NCBI GenBank assembly: GCA_937967875.1
Contig: CALBTQ010000199.1
Coordinates: 1-5,615, forward strand
DNA length: 5,615 nt
Source of the DNA: an uncultured Pseudomonadota bacterium
GTDB taxonomy: Bacteria; Lernaellota; Lernaellaia; Lernaellales; Lernaellaceae
Direction of reading: 5' to 3'
The position numbers and the translations under genes are program-made. Shown piece by piece: positions 1 through 5,532 of the stretch. Below the pieces are notes generated by a model. That model searched no databases, had not been told where the DNA came from, and was given only the letters and a program-made list of their open reading frames with translations. How positions within the stretch are numbered: position 1 is the first letter of the stretch; each line of letters begins with the position of its first letter.

Positions 1-1573
1 CGTGCGTGAAATAAGGAATGCCGGCCAATCCGAGCGTCAGTCCGGCCTTGATGACGGTGGGCAGACCGTCCATCTCGTCCCAGGAGGCCTCCTGATCGCC
101 CGCCCAGACGACCTGTGCGACCTTCTGCTCGCCGGTGAAGCCGCTGCGCGTAAGCAGGAAAAAATCGCCGTCGGGTTGGGCCTCGGCCAGCACTTCGCGG
201 TTCAGGCGGTGCCAATGCGTCGGATACAGGTTGTGCACCGCTTCGGCTTCACCGTCGGCCAGACGCGCGTTGAAGGGCAGCCATTCGCCGAAATCGGCCA
301 TCCAACCGGACATGCCCAGGTCGATCGCCTCGCGCGCGTAATCCTGGAACCAGTCGGCCGCCGCGGGATCGGTCACGTCCAGCAGCGAGCCGGTAAACAC
401 GCTGATGATGAACATATACGGACTTCCGTCGCCTCCTTTAATAAGGTAGCCGTTTTGCGCGCCCGGCTCGAACAACTCGTAATCGGGGCAGACGAAGGGA
501 TTGAAGTAGCCGAGGAAGCGAACGCCCTGCTCGCGCAGGTCGGCGATGGTCACGGCCAGATCGGGATACAACTCCTCGTCGTGAATCCACCGGTACTTCA
601 CGCCGTAGTTGCCCAAGCCGAAGTGGCGGATGCCTACCCAATCTTGCACCCACACGGCGGTGACCGGAATGCCGGCGGACAGTGCAGTATCCAGGCGCGC
701 CAGCACCGCGTCGGTTCCGCCCTGCGCGGCGAGGATCACGCCGTCGAAGGCCCAATCCGGCGGAACGGATTTGGCGCGGCCGACCTCGCGCGTCAACTGG
801 CGGACGATCATGCCGGGACGCGGCCCGGGCAGCATGCGGAACGACACGTCGCAGCCGTTCCACACTTCGACGCTCCATGCATCCGCGTCGGTGCGGCCCA
901 GATCGAACAACGAGTACTCGCTGTTGTCGAGAAGAAAACCTTTCCCCTGCGCGGGGTCGAGGAAATACGGCATCGGGAAATAGGTGTCGGTCAAATCGCC
1001 CGTGGTGGGCATTGCCGGGTGCGGGCTGCGCCCGACGCCCTGTTCGGATGTCCAAACCGGCACACGTTGCCCGATCAGGTCGATATGGTTGTATTGTTCG
1101 CCAAAGCCCCAGAAGCGGTCGCCGTCGTTTTTGATGAAGGACAACCGCAGGCCGTCGTACCCGTTGGCGTCGTTGACTTGCAGGGCGACGGTCAGATCGT
1201 CGCGCTCGTTGACGGCGATGCGCACGACGCCCACCTGCCGCGCACCGTCCATCAGCTTGATCTGCCCATCGTCGGCGGCGAAGGTCAAGTCGATTTGTTC
1301 GGGTGTGGACCGCTTGATGTGGAAAAAGCCGAAAAGCATCCACACGCGCGGTTCGAAACGCAAGGCCGTTACCGCCGTCCAGCTTTGGATCAACCGTTCG
1401 CCGCGCCAAAAGCGCAGCACGCCGTCCTCGCCCAGCTCCCAGGTCCACGGACCGTCGATCGTCGCCGGGTCGATCCAGGATTCCACTTGCATTTCATTGG
1501 GTTGACCGTCACAGGCGGCGAAAAGGGCAAACAGGCAGAGCATCAACAGGAACGGGAAAAAGCTATGTTTCAT
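1..1573 (-). CDS. YihQ-like glycoside hydrolase family 31 lipoprotein (3' end off window)
   Basis: Probably a retaining alpha-glycosidase anchored as a lipoprotein. The start ATG follows a good ribosome binding site (GGAGAGG). Residues 1-20 form a hydrophobic signal with Cys21 at an AAC lipobox-like site; -3 is Phe, which is slightly atypical. An N-terminal beta-domain precedes WTSEQGVGR (174-182), a motif shared with E. coli sulfoquinovosidase YihQ. The (beta/alpha)8 barrel shows AQGGT (Gln284), WVQDW (Gln310) and GIR (314-316). The nucleophile motif WMADFGE gives Asp427 and AGDQ gives the acid/base Asp493; spacing matches YihQ Asp405/Asp472 within one residue. The 524 residues visible suggest that roughly the last 150 are missing. 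The YihQ sulfonate-binding Arg301/Trp304 are not conserved (region 321-329), so the substrate may not be sulfoquinovose. YihQ itself is cytoplasmic; this copy would act outside the inner membrane. Family assignment is secure, substrate unknown. Confidence 0.93.
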   Translation of the reverse strand, partial: MKHSFFPFLLMLCLFALFAACDGQPNEMQVESWIDPATIDGPWTWELGEDGVLRFWRGERLIQSWTAVTALRFEPRVWMLFGFFHIKRSTPEQIDLTFAADDGQIKLMDGARQVGVVRIAVNERDDLTVALQVNDANGYDGLRLSFIKNDGDRFWGFGEQYNHIDLIGQRVPVWTSEQGVGRSPHPAMPTTGDLTDTYFPMPYFLDPAQGKGFLLDNSEYSLFDLGRTDADAWSVEVWNGCDVSFRMLPGPRPGMIVRQLTREVGRAKSVPPDWAFDGVILAAQGGTDAVLARLDTALSAGIPVTAVWVQDWVGIRHFGLGNYGVKYRWIHDEELYPDLAVTIADLREQGVRFLGYFNPFVCPDYELFEPGAQNGYLIKGGDGSPYMFIISVFTGSLLDVTDPAAADWFQDYAREAIDLGMSGWMADFGEWLPFNARLADGEAEAVHNLYPTHWHRLNREVLAEAQPDGDFFLLTRSGFTGEQKVAQVVWAGDQEASWDEMDGLPTVIKAGLTLGLAGIPYFTH

Positions 1574-1603
1574 CACCTCTCCGTGGGGGCGTCTTTTTCG
1601 CAT

Positions 1604-1632
1604 ACTATAACTGGAAAATCGGCCGGCCGCCA
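1604..1632 (-). promoter_or_regulatory. Weak candidate promoter for the GH31 gene
   Basis: On the minus strand a TATAGT hexamer (1604-1609) lies about 30 bases before the GH31 start codon, a sensible place for a -10 box. Seventeen bases upstream the sequence is TGGCGG, a poor -35. The site is adjacent to the self-complementary GGCCGGCC (1621-1628) and a small CCGCC/GGCGG inverted repeat (1627-1639), which could be a regulator site or chance in GC-rich DNA. If real, it probably needs an activator. Confidence 0.25.
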
Positions 1633-1679
1633 CCGGCGGATAACCGCGGTCGAAAACGGGCGAAAAATTGAAAAAGGTC

Positions 1680-1708
1680 TTGACACGGCACGCACTTACC
1701 GATATAGA
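1680..1708 (+). promoter_or_regulatory. Sigma-70 promoter of rpsT
   Basis: A perfect -35 box TTGACA (1680-1685) is followed after exactly 17 bases by TATAGA (1703-1708), matching the -10 consensus at four of six positions including the key first two. Transcription would begin near 1715, giving a leader of about 48 bases before the rpsT start. Strength and spacing suit a ribosomal protein gene. Confidence 0.85.
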
Positions 1709-1733
1709 TTGGCACCCTTGATGGTAAATATAA

Positions 1734-1755
1734 CCGTTTCGACGGAATCAGGAGG
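1734..1755 (+). promoter_or_regulatory. rpsT leader: small UUCG hairpin and Shine-Dalgarno
   Basis: AGGAGG at 1750-1755 is a full-strength Shine-Dalgarno placed eight bases before TTG at 1764, which decides the non-ATG start. Just upstream CCGT (1734-1737) and ACGG (1742-1745) can pair around a TTCG loop, a four-base-pair stem ending four bases before the Shine-Dalgarno. The ribosome binding site is clear; a regulatory role for the hairpin is only suggested by its position. Confidence 0.7.
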
Positions 1756-1763
1756 CATATACC

Positions 1764-2045
1764 TTGGCTAATCATAAGAGCGCGATTAAACGTCATCGCC
1801 AGAGCCTGGTCCGCAACGAGCGCAACCGCGCCGTGCGGAGCACGGTTCGCACCGAAACCAAAAAAATGCGCGAAGCGATCGGCGCGGGCGACGCAGAAAA
1901 AATCCAGGCCCAGCTGAAGGAAACCACCACGACGATCCAGAAGGCCGCCAGCAAAGGCGTGTTGACCAAGCAGACCGCCAGCCGGCGCATTTCGCGCCTG
2001 GCGAAGCAGGCTCATGCGAAGGTGTCACCGCCGGCAAAGGGCTAA
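1764..2045 (+). CDS. rpsT: 30S ribosomal protein S20
   Basis: S20 binds 16S rRNA early in small-subunit assembly. The 93-residue protein has the family's usual length and hallmark start MANHKSAIKRHRQS, a long lysine/arginine-rich helix, and the conserved C-terminal block KGVLTKQTASRRISRL (residues 65-80). The start is TTG, chosen because it sits eight bases after AGGAGG and gives the family's exact N-terminus. E. coli rpsT also starts with UUG, and there S20 represses its own translation, so similar feedback is plausible here. The gene stands alone on the plus strand behind its own promoter, and its last 21 bases overlap the end of convergent holA. The holA/rpsT convergent neighbourhood is also known from Bacillus subtilis (yqeN/rpsT). 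Confidence 0.97.
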   Translation: MANHKSAIKRHRQSLVRNERNRAVRSTVRTETKKMREAIGAGDAEKIQAQLKETTTTIQKAASKGVLTKQTASRRISRLAKQAHAKVSPPAKG

Positions 2046-3011
2046 GGTCAACTTTTCGAGGATGGCGCGGTCGTTGCTGCGACCGTCCTTGAGTTCCAAA
2101 TCGGTACGCGATAACGAGAGCAGGCCGTTGCGCAACGATTCACTCGTAAAGCGGCGGGCCTGCTCCATTATTATTTTCGCCTGATACGGGCTCGCGCCCA
2201 GGGCGATGGCCGCCTCGCCTTCGTTGACTTTCTGCTTCATGATCTCCCGCGCCAGAATCATCAGCCGCAATTGCTTGGCCACAAACGCCAGAATGCCGAT
2301 GGGCGATTCGCCTTGATCGATCATCTGCTTGAGCACGAACAGCGACTCGGCCGAATCCTTGCGCGCCATCGCATCCATCAACTGGAAGATGGGTTGTTCC
2401 TTGACCGTGGAGAGCACGGCGGAAAGATTTTCGATGCGCACGCGCGCGCAACCGGCGTGCAGCGCCGCCTTTTCCAGTTCCTTGGAAACGGCGGCCAGAT
2501 CGGCGCCGACATGCCGCACGAGAAAGTCGATCGCCTCGCCGTCCAACTCCAGCTTCTGGTCGCGGGCGATGGCCGTCACCCAGGGGCGCATGCGCGATTC
2601 GTAAAGCTTGTCGAAATTGATCATCAGGCCGTGCTGCTTGATCAGCTTGACCATCTTGCCGCGCTTGTCGACCTTCTCGCCGAGCATGATCAGCGTGGTG
2701 AACGGCGCGGGCGATTCCAGGTAACCGAGAATGCGGTCCGCTTCGTTTTTCTTCAGCTTGTGGATGTCGTGCAGGACGATCACGCGCGATTTGGCGAGCA
2801 TCGGCAGGCTGTTGGCGATGCGCACGAGGTCGGAGATATCGTCGCGACCGACGCGGAAGATGTCGCTGTTCAGATCGCTCATTGCCTCGGGCGCGGCGCA
2901 ACGTAAAATACGCTGCAAGGCCATTTCCAATTGGAAAGGCTCGGGGCCGGTCACCAGGTAGACCGGTTTGACTTGCTGTTGCAGATCGCTTTCCAAAATT
3001 TTGAGCGGCAT
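2025..3011 (-). CDS. holA: DNA polymerase III subunit delta
   Basis: The delta subunit of the clamp loader, an AAA+-like protein that opens the beta sliding clamp. The 328 residues are slightly shorter than the E. coli protein (343). Family landmarks appear in order: VYLVTGPEPF (17-26) at the start of the first domain; SLPML (68-72), the region that in E. coli contacts the beta clamp; KLKKNEAD (85-92); GADLAAVSKELEKAAL (169-184); IFQLMDAMARKD (208-219); GESPIGIL (234-241); and a C-terminal collar helix ending in LEKLTLAL. There is no Walker A motif, as expected for delta. The ATG at 3011 was chosen because it shares one base with the lptE stop (TGATG) and gives the usual N-terminus; the reading frame is open further upstream, but only as a shadow of lptE. 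Likely co-translated with lptE; the same gene pair exists in E. coli. Confidence 0.96.
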   Translation of the reverse strand: MPLKILESDLQQQVKPVYLVTGPEPFQLEMALQRILRCAAPEAMSDLNSDIFRVGRDDISDLVRIANSLPMLAKSRVIVLHDIHKLKKNEADRILGYLESPAPFTTLIMLGEKVDKRGKMVKLIKQHGLMINFDKLYESRMRPWVTAIARDQKLELDGEAIDFLVRHVGADLAAVSKELEKAALHAGCARVRIENLSAVLSTVKEQPIFQLMDAMARKDSAESLFVLKQMIDQGESPIGILAFVAKQLRLMILAREIMKQKVNEGEAAIALGASPYQAKIIMEQARRFTSESLRNGLLSLSRTDLELKDGRSNDRAILEKLTLALCRR

Positions 3012-3559
3012 CAATAAAACCCGTCGAAAATCCGGTCGTGAATGTCGGCGGAGATTTCCCGCGCCAGCCAGCGAATCGCCTCTTGCTTGTTCGCCTCGCT
3101 GTCGAAAATGTCGGTCACCTGCCGGTACTCGCGCATTTTCACCAGATTGCGATCCTCCCACAAGGTGATGCCCTCGCGCGTGACCAACCGCACGCTCATG
3201 CGCAGCGAGATGCGATATTCGACCGCATAGTCGCTGGTGGAAAAGGAGATCGGGCTGGCCTTGAACTTGGTGATCACTCCGACCAGCGTCGCGTCGGCCT
3301 CCTCCACCGGAGCCAACTCGGCCCATTCGCTTTCGGCGAAACGGCGGCGCAGTTCGTCGCTGACGATCGCCTCCAACCCCGCTTCGGTCGTGTCGTTGCG
3401 CATGACCGGCACGGCGATGGTTTTGACGCCTTCCGGCAGTTTATCGCCCCGCTGCGCCAGGTGATAGCCGCAACCGGCAAGCAACACGATGCATAACAGC
3501 GCGATTAAAAAAACACGGGAACCGCCATTAAAGCGGTTCCCGCGCTCGGTCGGCATCAT
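3011..3559 (-). CDS. lptE: LPS-assembly outer-membrane lipoprotein LptE
   Basis: LptE plugs the LptD barrel and helps place lipopolysaccharide in the outer leaflet. The 182-residue protein has a basic start, a hydrophobic segment (16-27) and a clear lipobox LAGC with Cys30, followed by the family hallmark CGYHL. IAVPVMRNDTTEAGLE (48-63) and ISFSTSDYAVEYRISL in the middle are typical, as is the length. Start: ATG ATG at 3559/3556 are the only credible starts, since an in-frame TAA lies at 3578-3580 and no start codon occurs between them and the signal peptide. The ribosome binding site is weak (GAG, eight bases upstream), which suggests translational coupling to the gene ending five bases upstream. 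Codons 6-18 contain a strong intrinsic terminator, very unusual for a coding region. The stop codon overlaps the holA start. Confidence 0.94.
   Translation of the reverse strand: MMPTERGNRFNGGSRVFLIALLCIVLLAGCGYHLAQRGDKLPEGVKTIAVPVMRNDTTEAGLEAIVSDELRRRFAESEWAELAPVEEADATLVGVITKFKASPISFSTSDYAVEYRISLRMSVRLVTREGITLWEDRNLVKMREYRQVTDIFDSEANKQEAIRWLAREISADIHDRIFDGFY
3507..3542 (-). terminator. Intrinsic terminator/attenuator inside the start of lptE
   Basis: In the direction of lptE transcription the arms CGGGAACCGC (3542-3533) and GCGGTTCCCG (3525-3516) form a perfect 10-bp stem around a seven-base loop, followed after TG by seven consecutive T (3513-3507). This is the full pattern of a Rho-independent terminator. 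It begins 23 bases after the stop of the upstream 165-residue gene, the normal place for that gene's terminator, yet it lies wholly within lptE codons 6-18. Ribosomes moving through lptE would melt it; an untranslated transcript should end here. Confidence 0.8.
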
Positions 3560-3564
3560 GCAGA

Positions 3565-4062
3565 TTACTCGGAGTCCTTATAGGGGCTCCAGGTAATGCT
3601 GTTGTCCTTCATCTTCCAGACGACGGCGACCTGCTGGGCCACGCCGCCTTCCTCGTAACCGATGATCCACCAGATCTGACCGTTGTCAAAGTCGAACGGC
3701 TTAGCCGGCGTGGTCAGGTACACTTTGTCCGTGTAGGTCTTTTTCGCCGTCAACTGATAGTGCAATTCCACGTTGAGCTGACGGTGTTTGGAGAGCTGAT
3801 ACACCAACTTGTCGCCGTTGATGACCAACAAGTCTTTGTAAACGATCTTGCCCTTCCACGGCGTCATGAAATAGCTGATGAAGTTCAGACCGTTTTCGTC
3901 CCACGTGGCGCGCAAATGATTGAGGTGCACGCCGATGGACTTGTGATGGTCACCACCGAAATTCACTTCGATGTACTCATGATCGCGCGTTTCCGCAACC
4001 ACGGTTACGGCAACAGTAATAACCATGATGGCAACAAGCGCGAAGGCCAAGTGTTTCCGCAT
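3565..4062 (-). CDS. Secreted protein of unknown function (165 aa)
   Basis: I do not recognise this protein. It begins with a Sec signal peptide: MRKH, then a hydrophobic run to about residue 22, with probable cleavage after Ala23 (VVA/ET). No lipobox is present, so the mature form of about 142 residues should be periplasmic or released. The mature part is rich in alternating hydrophobic/polar stretches and aromatic residues (WDENG, YFMTPW, GQIWWIIGYEE, VAVVWKM), suggesting a beta-sheet fold. Five histidines fall between residues 28 and 49 (28, 39, 40, 46, 49), which could bind metal, but this is speculative. The ATG at 4062 follows GGGGGA at six bases. It has its own promoter and ends five bases before lptE, so it is probably co-transcribed with lptE and holA. 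An envelope role linked to LPS transport is possible, not shown. Confidence 0.85.
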   Translation of the reverse strand: MRKHLAFALVAIMVITVAVTVVAETRDHEYIEVNFGGDHHKSIGVHLNHLRATWDENGLNFISYFMTPWKGKIVYKDLLVINGDKLVYQLSKHRQLNVELHYQLTAKKTYTDKVYLTTPAKPFDFDNGQIWWIIGYEEGGVAQQVAVVWKMKDNSITWSPYKDSE

Positions 4063-4100
4063 GTTTTATCCCCCGGGTCGATAAGCTTTAGATCGCGTTT

Positions 4101-4129
4101 TATGTACAAGGAATCCGGCACCCTGTCAA
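4101..4129 (-). promoter_or_regulatory. Promoter of the 165-aa gene-lptE-holA operon
   Basis: On the minus strand a perfect TTGACA (4124-4129) is followed after 17 bases by TACATA (4101-4106), a modest -10. An alternative CATAAA two bases further on fits better in sequence but with a 19-base spacer. Transcription would begin roughly 30 bases before the ATG at 4062. It lies in the 84-base gap after the beta-barrel gene, where I see no terminator. Confidence 0.6.
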
Positions 4130-4146
4130 CCGAATTTCTCCCTTTC

Positions 4147-4857
4147 CTAATAATACACGGCGATGCCCAGCGCGCCGGTCAGATGATCGGCCGTCAGTTC
4201 GGTTTCGTCCTTGGCGCGCGGAATGCGCAGTTCGTACGACACCGCTCCGGTGTAACGATACGCCGCTTCGAGAAAAAGGCCGACGTTCTCGGTCAAGCGC
4301 ACGTCCAGACCCGCTTTTCCCGCCAGCAACGGCAAGGTGTGCTGCTCGGTGACCGACAGCTCGTCTTTATCCAGAGGAATGTCGCTGTCGACGTCCTCGG
4401 GCGACTGGTGAAAGGTCAAGTAAAGACCGCCGGCGGCCAGTCCGACATACGGATTGATCGTCGCTTGCGGGCGCATCTCGAAATTGACCGCCGCGTAAAA
4501 GGGCGTGAACGTGCTGTTGGTCAAGCGCGTGTAGCGCACGTAAGCGAATTCGTGATCGCGCTTCTCGTAGCCGATCAGGTAGCCCACGCCGATTTCGGCC
4601 GATAGATACTTCCACGGACAATAGCGCACGGCGACCACGCCGCCGTAGATCGGCCCCAGCAGGTCGACCGTATCGCCGTCCAGCAGCCCGAGATACGACG
4701 GCGCGACGGTCAGCACGACGTGCCGCGCGGGATCATCCTGCGCCGCGGGCGTCTCGCCGACAACCTCCCCGCCCGGTTCGTCGGCCGCCGCCCACCCCGG
4801 CAGGCAGCAAACGACGAACAGTAAAATCGGCAGCAGTCGTTTGAACGCTTCGGCCAT
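4147..4857 (-). CDS. Predicted outer-membrane beta-barrel protein (236 aa)
   Basis: Probably a small outer-membrane barrel; the exact family and ligand are not identifiable by eye. The signal peptide has KR at 6-7, a hydrophobic core and an AXA site (WAAA/D, cleavage after Ala25), followed by an acidic linker to about residue 43. The mature part shows repeated amphipathic strands: VVLTVAPSYLGLL, GGVVAVRY, YLSAEIGVGYLIGY, FTPFYAAVNFEM, INPYVGLAAGGLYLTF, AGKAGLDVRL, NVGLFLEAAYRYTG, and a final LTGALGIAVYY with aromatic C-terminus, the usual BAM-targeting ending. The TPFY...NPYVGLAAG stretch resembles OmpW-type and related eight-stranded barrels. The charged stretch near 160-175 (EDVDSDIPLDKDE) would be a surface loop. 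It starts four bases after the stop of the PHP gene, so the two are probably co-transcribed and translationally coupled. Confidence 0.8.
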   Translation of the reverse strand: MAEAFKRLLPILLFVVCCLPGWAAADEPGGEVVGETPAAQDDPARHVVLTVAPSYLGLLDGDTVDLLGPIYGGVVAVRYCPWKYLSAEIGVGYLIGYEKRDHEFAYVRYTRLTNSTFTPFYAAVNFEMRPQATINPYVGLAAGGLYLTFHQSPEDVDSDIPLDKDELSVTEQHTLPLLAGKAGLDVRLTENVGLFLEAAYRYTGAVSYELRIPRAKDETELTADHLTGALGIAVYY

Positions 4858-4861
4858 CGCC

Positions 4862-5485
4862 TCACCCGCTCAGCGATACGTCGTCGCCGAAATAGTTGCG
4901 ATCGAAAACCGGACTGACCCGGCACAGTTTGATCGCCTCGATAAAGGACGCCGCGTCGTTGACGTTGTTGGGAAAGCGCGTCCCGCAGCGCAGCAGCATG
5001 TCCAGGTCGTGGGCGTCCGAGCCGCCGGTCATGGCCAGCGAATACTCGATGCCGATGCGTACGAGGTTGGCGAAGTAGTCGCGGCGCAGCACGCCCTCTT
5101 TGTTCAGCGAGAGCATCGTGCCGTTGATCGTCTCCAGCCCGTCGATGTGCGGCACGACCTTGAGTACGTCGGGCAGCTTCGGCGCTTCCCAACTGCGCGC
5201 GCGCTGGCTGACGCGCGGATGCGCCCAAATGACGGCGGTTTGCTCGTCGCGGCGCAAGTCGGCCACCGTCTCGACGTTCTTGGGCAAGCCGGTCACGTAA
5301 TCCTCGTCGACGGAAAACACCAGGAAATCGCCCTCGGCGGCGGTGATTTCGTTGCCGAAGATCACCAGCGCGTCGGGCAACAATTCGCGCAGGCGCCGGC
5401 AGGCGTCGGTGGAGCCGTGGTCGGTCGCGGTGATGATCGGCCGGCGCGCGTCGCGAAAAATTCCGGCGATGCGCTCGATGTCCAT
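4862..5485 (-). CDS. PHP-domain metal-dependent phosphoesterase, 5' end disrupted
   Basis: PHP (polymerase and histidinol phosphatase) enzymes hydrolyse phosphoesters using a cluster of metals held by histidines and acids. Numbered from the ATG at 5485, this protein shows TDHGS (Asp22, His23), GNE (Glu46), WAHP (His89), HIDGLE (His113, Glu118) and GSDAH (Asp157, His159), all family metal ligands. The essential first motif, HxH, is missing from this 207-residue product but is encoded in the same frame directly upstream as VDLHLH (about 5510-5527), with an in-frame TGA at 5558-5560 and no ATG, GTG or TTG between. The true protein should therefore be about 15 residues longer, and the gene seems to have lost one base near its start. 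Substrate is unknown. It precedes the beta-barrel gene by four bases. Confidence 0.88.
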   Translation of the reverse strand: MDIERIAGIFRDARRPIITATDHGSTDACRRLRELLPDALVIFGNEITAAEGDFLVFSVDEDYVTGLPKNVETVADLRRDEQTAVIWAHPRVSQRARSWEAPKLPDVLKVVPHIDGLETINGTMLSLNKEGVLRRDYFANLVRIGIEYSLAMTGGSDAHDLDMLLRCGTRFPNNVNDAASFIEAIKLCRVSPVFDRNYFGDDVSLSG

Positions 5486-5532
5486 TTCCGCGTAATTGGA
5501 CAGAGTCCTATGCAGATGAAGATCGACTTCAC
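5486..5532 (-). other. Out-of-frame 5' end of the PHP gene (HxH motif)
   Basis: In the frame of the PHP protein this stretch encodes VDLHLHRTLSNYAE, the family's first metal-binding motif and its continuation. GTG at 5532-5530 overlaps the preceding gene's TGA (5531-5529) in the common GTGA arrangement, but only two bases (AA) separate it from GTC. One more base, for example a third A, would give Met-Lys-Val-Asp-Leu-His. It reads as a one-base deletion in a short A run. Confidence 0.65.

Noticed and set aside
1621..1639. GGCCGGCC palindrome and CCGCC/GGCGG inverted repeat in the divergent intergenic region.
   Set aside because: Short, GC-only and without a flanking T run; too likely by chance to call an operator or terminator, though noted with the GH31 promoter candidate.
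2..1771. A plus-strand frame open for nearly 1.8 kb.
   Set aside because: It is antisense to the GH31 gene, whose lipoprotein signal, catalytic motifs and ribosome binding site show the minus strand is coding. The predicted product has no recognisable motif; long open antisense frames are common in GC-rich genes.
1721..1771. A 16-codon leader frame starting ATG at 1721 and overlapping the rpsT start.
   Set aside because: It has no Shine-Dalgarno, begins only a few bases after the predicted transcription start, and its product shows no regulatory feature such as repeated codons.
3012..3326. In-frame extension of holA upstream to 3326.
   Set aside because: That stretch is lptE in another frame. 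The ATG at 3011 gives the normal delta N-terminus and a one-base overlap with the lptE stop.
4063..4146. Possible terminator after the beta-barrel gene.
   Set aside because: No GC-rich stem followed by a T run could be found on the minus strand in this gap; only the downstream promoter is visible.
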